From Nitriliruptoraceae bacterium (GTDB lineage: Bacteria; Actinomycetota; Nitriliruptoria; Nitriliruptorales; Nitriliruptoraceae): a stretch of 6,172 nucleotides of DNA. The notes beneath the pieces were generated by a model. The model searched no databases. It saw only the letters and a list, made by a program, of their open reading frames with translations, and was not told where the DNA came from. This document shows positions 4,523-6,172 of the stretch, piece by piece. The stretch is taken from assembly GCA_007121975.1 (NCBI GenBank), contig SKJO01000373.1, forward strand, positions 1 through 6,172, read 5' to 3'. Each line of letters starts with the position of its first letter. Position 1 is the first letter of the stretch. The position numbers and the translations under genes are program-made.

Positions 4523-6037
4523 GTGGCCGCACCCGCTCGCGCCTCGATCGTCACGCTGGGCTGTGGCCGCAACGAGGTCGACTCCCAGCAGCTGGCCGGC
4601 CTGCTGCTGCGCGCGGACATCGAGGTGGTCGACGACCCCGATGTGCACGACGACCTCGACGTGCTGCTCGTGAACACCTGCGCGTTCATCGCCCCGGCGA
4701 AGCAGGAGTCGATCGACACGGTGCTCGCCGCCTGTGGGCGCAAGCAGGAGGGACGGGCGCGGGCGGTGATCGTGGTCGGCTGCCTCGCTCAGCGCTATCC
4801 GCAGGAGCTGGCCGAGGCGATCCCCGAGGCCGACGCCATCGTCGGGTTCGACGGCTACCCCGCCCTGCCCGACCTGGTCGCCGAGGTGCTGTCGGGCCCG
4901 CTGGCCGAGCGCGTGGTCGGGGTCGCGCCACCGCATCCCGGATCCCGACCGCTGCGCACCGAGCTGCCGGTGGTCGAGCTCGCCCCACCCCCGGCGGCGC
5001 CCGACACCCTGCTCGGGCTCACGGTGCGCGAGCGGGCGCCCGGCGAGTCGCGCCAGCCCCCGCAGGACGCGCTCGACCGGGTCCCCGCCAGCGGGCCGAG
5101 CTTCCCGGTCCGGGTCCACGACGGCGGTCCCTGGGCCTACCTCAAGATCGCCTCGGGCTGCGACCGGGTGTGCACCTTCTGCGCCATCCCGTCGTTCCGG
5201 GGACGGTTCCGCTCGCGTCCGCTGGACGAGCTGCTGGCCGAGGCGAGCTGGCTGGCGGCATCCGGCGCCCGTGAGCTCGTGCTGGTCAGCGAGAACACGA
5301 CCTCCTGGGGCAAGGATCTGCCCGGCGGTCGCGCGCAGCAGCCCAAGCTGCTGCGCGAGCTGGGGGCGATCGACGGCATCGAGCGGCTACGGCTGATGTA
5401 CCTGCAGCCTGCCGAGCTGACCCGCGACCTGCTGGAGTCGATGGCTGCCGAGCCGCACGTGGCGCCCTACTTCGACCTTTCACTGCAGCACGTCAGCGGC
5501 CCGGTGCTCCAGCGCATGGGCCGCTCCGGGGATCACGAGCGCTTCGGCCTGCTGATCGACACGATCCGTCGACTCGCCCCCGAGGCGGTGCTGCGGTCCA
5601 ACTTCATCCTCGGGTTCCCCGGCGAGAGCGCCCACGACGTCGAGGTGCTCGAGGAGTTCCTCGTCGCCCACCGCCTGGACTGGGTCGGGTTGTTCACCTT
5701 CAGCCGGGAGGACGGCACGCCCTCGGCGCACCTGCCCGACCAGGTCCCCGAGGAGATCGCCCACGAGCGCCTCGAGCGGCTGGCGTCCCTCACCGAGCGG
5801 CTGGCCGATGAGTCGGCGCGCGCGTTCGTGGGGCGCGACCTCGACGTCCTGGTCGAACAGGCCGGCCCGGAGCTGACCGTCGGGCGCTCCTATCGTGAGG
5901 CGCCCGACACCGACGGTGAGGTGCTGCTGCTCGGTGCGGATGGCCTGCCGGCACGCGTCGCGGTGGGCCGCACCGTCATCGCCCGGGTGCGCGACGCCGT
6001 GGGCGTCGACCTGGTCGCGGAGATGGTCGGTGGGTGA
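4523..6037 (+). CDS. rimO: Ribosomal protein uS12 methylthiotransferase RimO
   Basis: Radical-SAM enzyme with two [4Fe-4S] clusters that adds a methylthio group to the beta-carbon of a conserved Asp of ribosomal protein uS12 (Asp88 in E. coli RpsL). 504 residues from GTG 4523. The N-terminal UPF0004/MTTase domain holds the three cluster cysteines C14 (LGCGRNEVDS), C53 (NTCAF) and C87 (VGCLAQRY). The radical SAM motif is C213-x3-C217-x2-C220 (CDRVCTFCAIP). Core motifs YFDLSLQH (316-323) and RSNFILGFPGES (358-369) follow, and a C-terminal TRAM domain (about 436-503) binds the substrate. SENTTSWGKDL, NEVDS and SFRGRF are RimO-type wording, unlike the tRNA enzyme MiaB. An 80-residue Pro-rich linker (124-203) makes it longer than E. 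coli RimO (441), as in Streptomyces. All cysteines are intact, so it should be active. pgsA overlaps its end, indicating translational coupling. Confidence 0.97.
   Translation: MAAPARASIVTLGCGRNEVDSQQLAGLLLRADIEVVDDPDVHDDLDVLLVNTCAFIAPAKQESIDTVLAACGRKQEGRARAVIVVGCLAQRYPQELAEAIPEADAIVGFDGYPALPDLVAEVLSGPLAERVVGVAPPHPGSRPLRTELPVVELAPPPAAPDTLLGLTVRERAPGESRQPPQDALDRVPASGPSFPVRVHDGGPWAYLKIASGCDRVCTFCAIPSFRGRFRSRPLDELLAEASWLAASGARELVLVSENTTSWGKDLPGGRAQQPKLLRELGAIDGIERLRLMYLQPAELTRDLLESMAAEPHVAPYFDLSLQHVSGPVLQRMGRSGDHERFGLLIDTIRRLAPEAVLRSNFILGFPGESAHDVEVLEEFLVAHRLDWVGLFTFSREDGTPSAHLPDQVPEEIAHERLERLASLTERLADESARAFVGRDLDVLVEQAGPELTVGRSYREAPDTDGEVLLLGADGLPARVAVGRTVIARVRDAVGVDLVAEMVGG
6019..6022 (+). promoter_or_regulatory. 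Ribosome binding site for pgsA inside rimO
   Basis: GGAG lies within the last rimO codons, 7 bases before GTG 6030. Together with the 8-base overlap of the two reading frames this fixes the likely pgsA start. Confidence 0.6.
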
Positions 6038-6172
6038 TGCTCCTGAACCAGCCGAACGCGGCCCGGACCCCGACCCGCTGGGGGGCCCGGTCCCGCGGGT
6101 GCAGCCACTGCTCGACCCCCCGGAAGAGCCGCACTGGTTCAACGTCCCGAACCTGCTGACCTTCCTGCGGGC
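6030..6172 (+). CDS. pgsA: CDP-diacylglycerol-glycerol-3-phosphate 3-phosphatidyltransferase, 5' part
   Basis: The frame opens with GTG 6030, overlapping the rimO stop (6035-6037), and runs off the right edge after 47 full codons. It begins GDAPEPAERGPDPDP..., a Pro/Asp/Glu-rich cytoplasmic leader of about 37 residues, then HWFNVPNLLTFLR. N-V/I-PN-LLT-LR is the hallmark first-helix entry of PgsA-type CDP-alcohol phosphatidyltransferases, which make phosphatidylglycerophosphate from CDP-diacylglycerol and glycerol-3-phosphate at the inner membrane. The catalytic D-x2-D-G-x2-A-R motif lies beyond the window, so a related CDP-alcohol transferase cannot be fully excluded. Position right after rimO supports pgsA, the usual neighbour in actinobacteria. 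The acidic, proline-rich leader is longer than in many homologues, which often begin close to the PN-LLT motif; a start further downstream would remove it but lacks the good ribosome binding site. Confidence 0.85.
   Translation, partial: MGDAPEPAERGPDPDPLGGPVPRVQPLLDPPEEPHWFNVPNLLTFLR

Noticed and set aside
3997..5274. Long plus-strand open frame (425 codons) spanning the rodZ-like/rimO junction
   Set aside because: It crosses two well-supported genes in another frame and is an Arg/Pro/Ala-rich sequence without motifs; high GC removes stop codons.

Overview
The window is chromosomal DNA from a high-GC bacterium, almost certainly an actinobacterium (Actinomycetota). The evidence is strong G/C bias at third codon positions, GTG starts on all four forward genes whose starts can be seen, a RimO with the long linker and wording typical of actinobacteria, and the gene order ftsK - rodZ-like - rimO - pgsA. 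A deep-branching class such as Nitriliruptoria is possible, but this is only an impression.

Layout. (1) Positions 2-274 hold the 3' end of a small DUF6788-type gene whose 5' end lies outside the window. (2) Positions 275-601 hold no convincing gene. They contain iteron-like direct repeats (about 311-395), a bulged inverted repeat (492-555) and a weak promoter with a ribosome binding site for ftsK. (3) Positions 602-3226 encode the septal DNA translocase FtsK/SpoIIIE, with a 27-bp tandem repeat in its 5' part that encodes a Lys/Ala-rich tail. (4) Positions 3230-3514 on the minus strand encode a 94-residue protein with a signal peptide and one membrane segment. It converges on ftsK with a 3-base gap. 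(5) Positions 3515-3650 are a divergent promoter region. (6) Positions 3651-4448 encode a RodZ-like membrane protein (HTH, one TM helix, Glu-Pro linker, C-terminal beta domain). (7) Positions 4523-6037 encode RimO, which methylthiolates ribosomal protein uS12. (8) From 6030 to the right edge is the start of a phosphatidylglycerophosphate synthase gene (pgsA), overlapping rimO by 8 nt.

The main genes serve chromosome segregation at division (FtsK), cell shape or envelope organisation (RodZ-like), ribosome modification (RimO) and phospholipid synthesis (PgsA). They share a neighbourhood rather than one pathway. A related order (spoIIIE ... ymfM - pgsA - cinA - recA) is known in Bacillus, so the cluster is an old housekeeping one. 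Operons are likely from rodZ-like through rimO to pgsA. ftsK is probably a separate unit.

I see no clear new defence, mobile or regulatory system. The least explained parts are the repeat-bearing 275-601 region beside the DUF6788 gene and the small convergent membrane protein.
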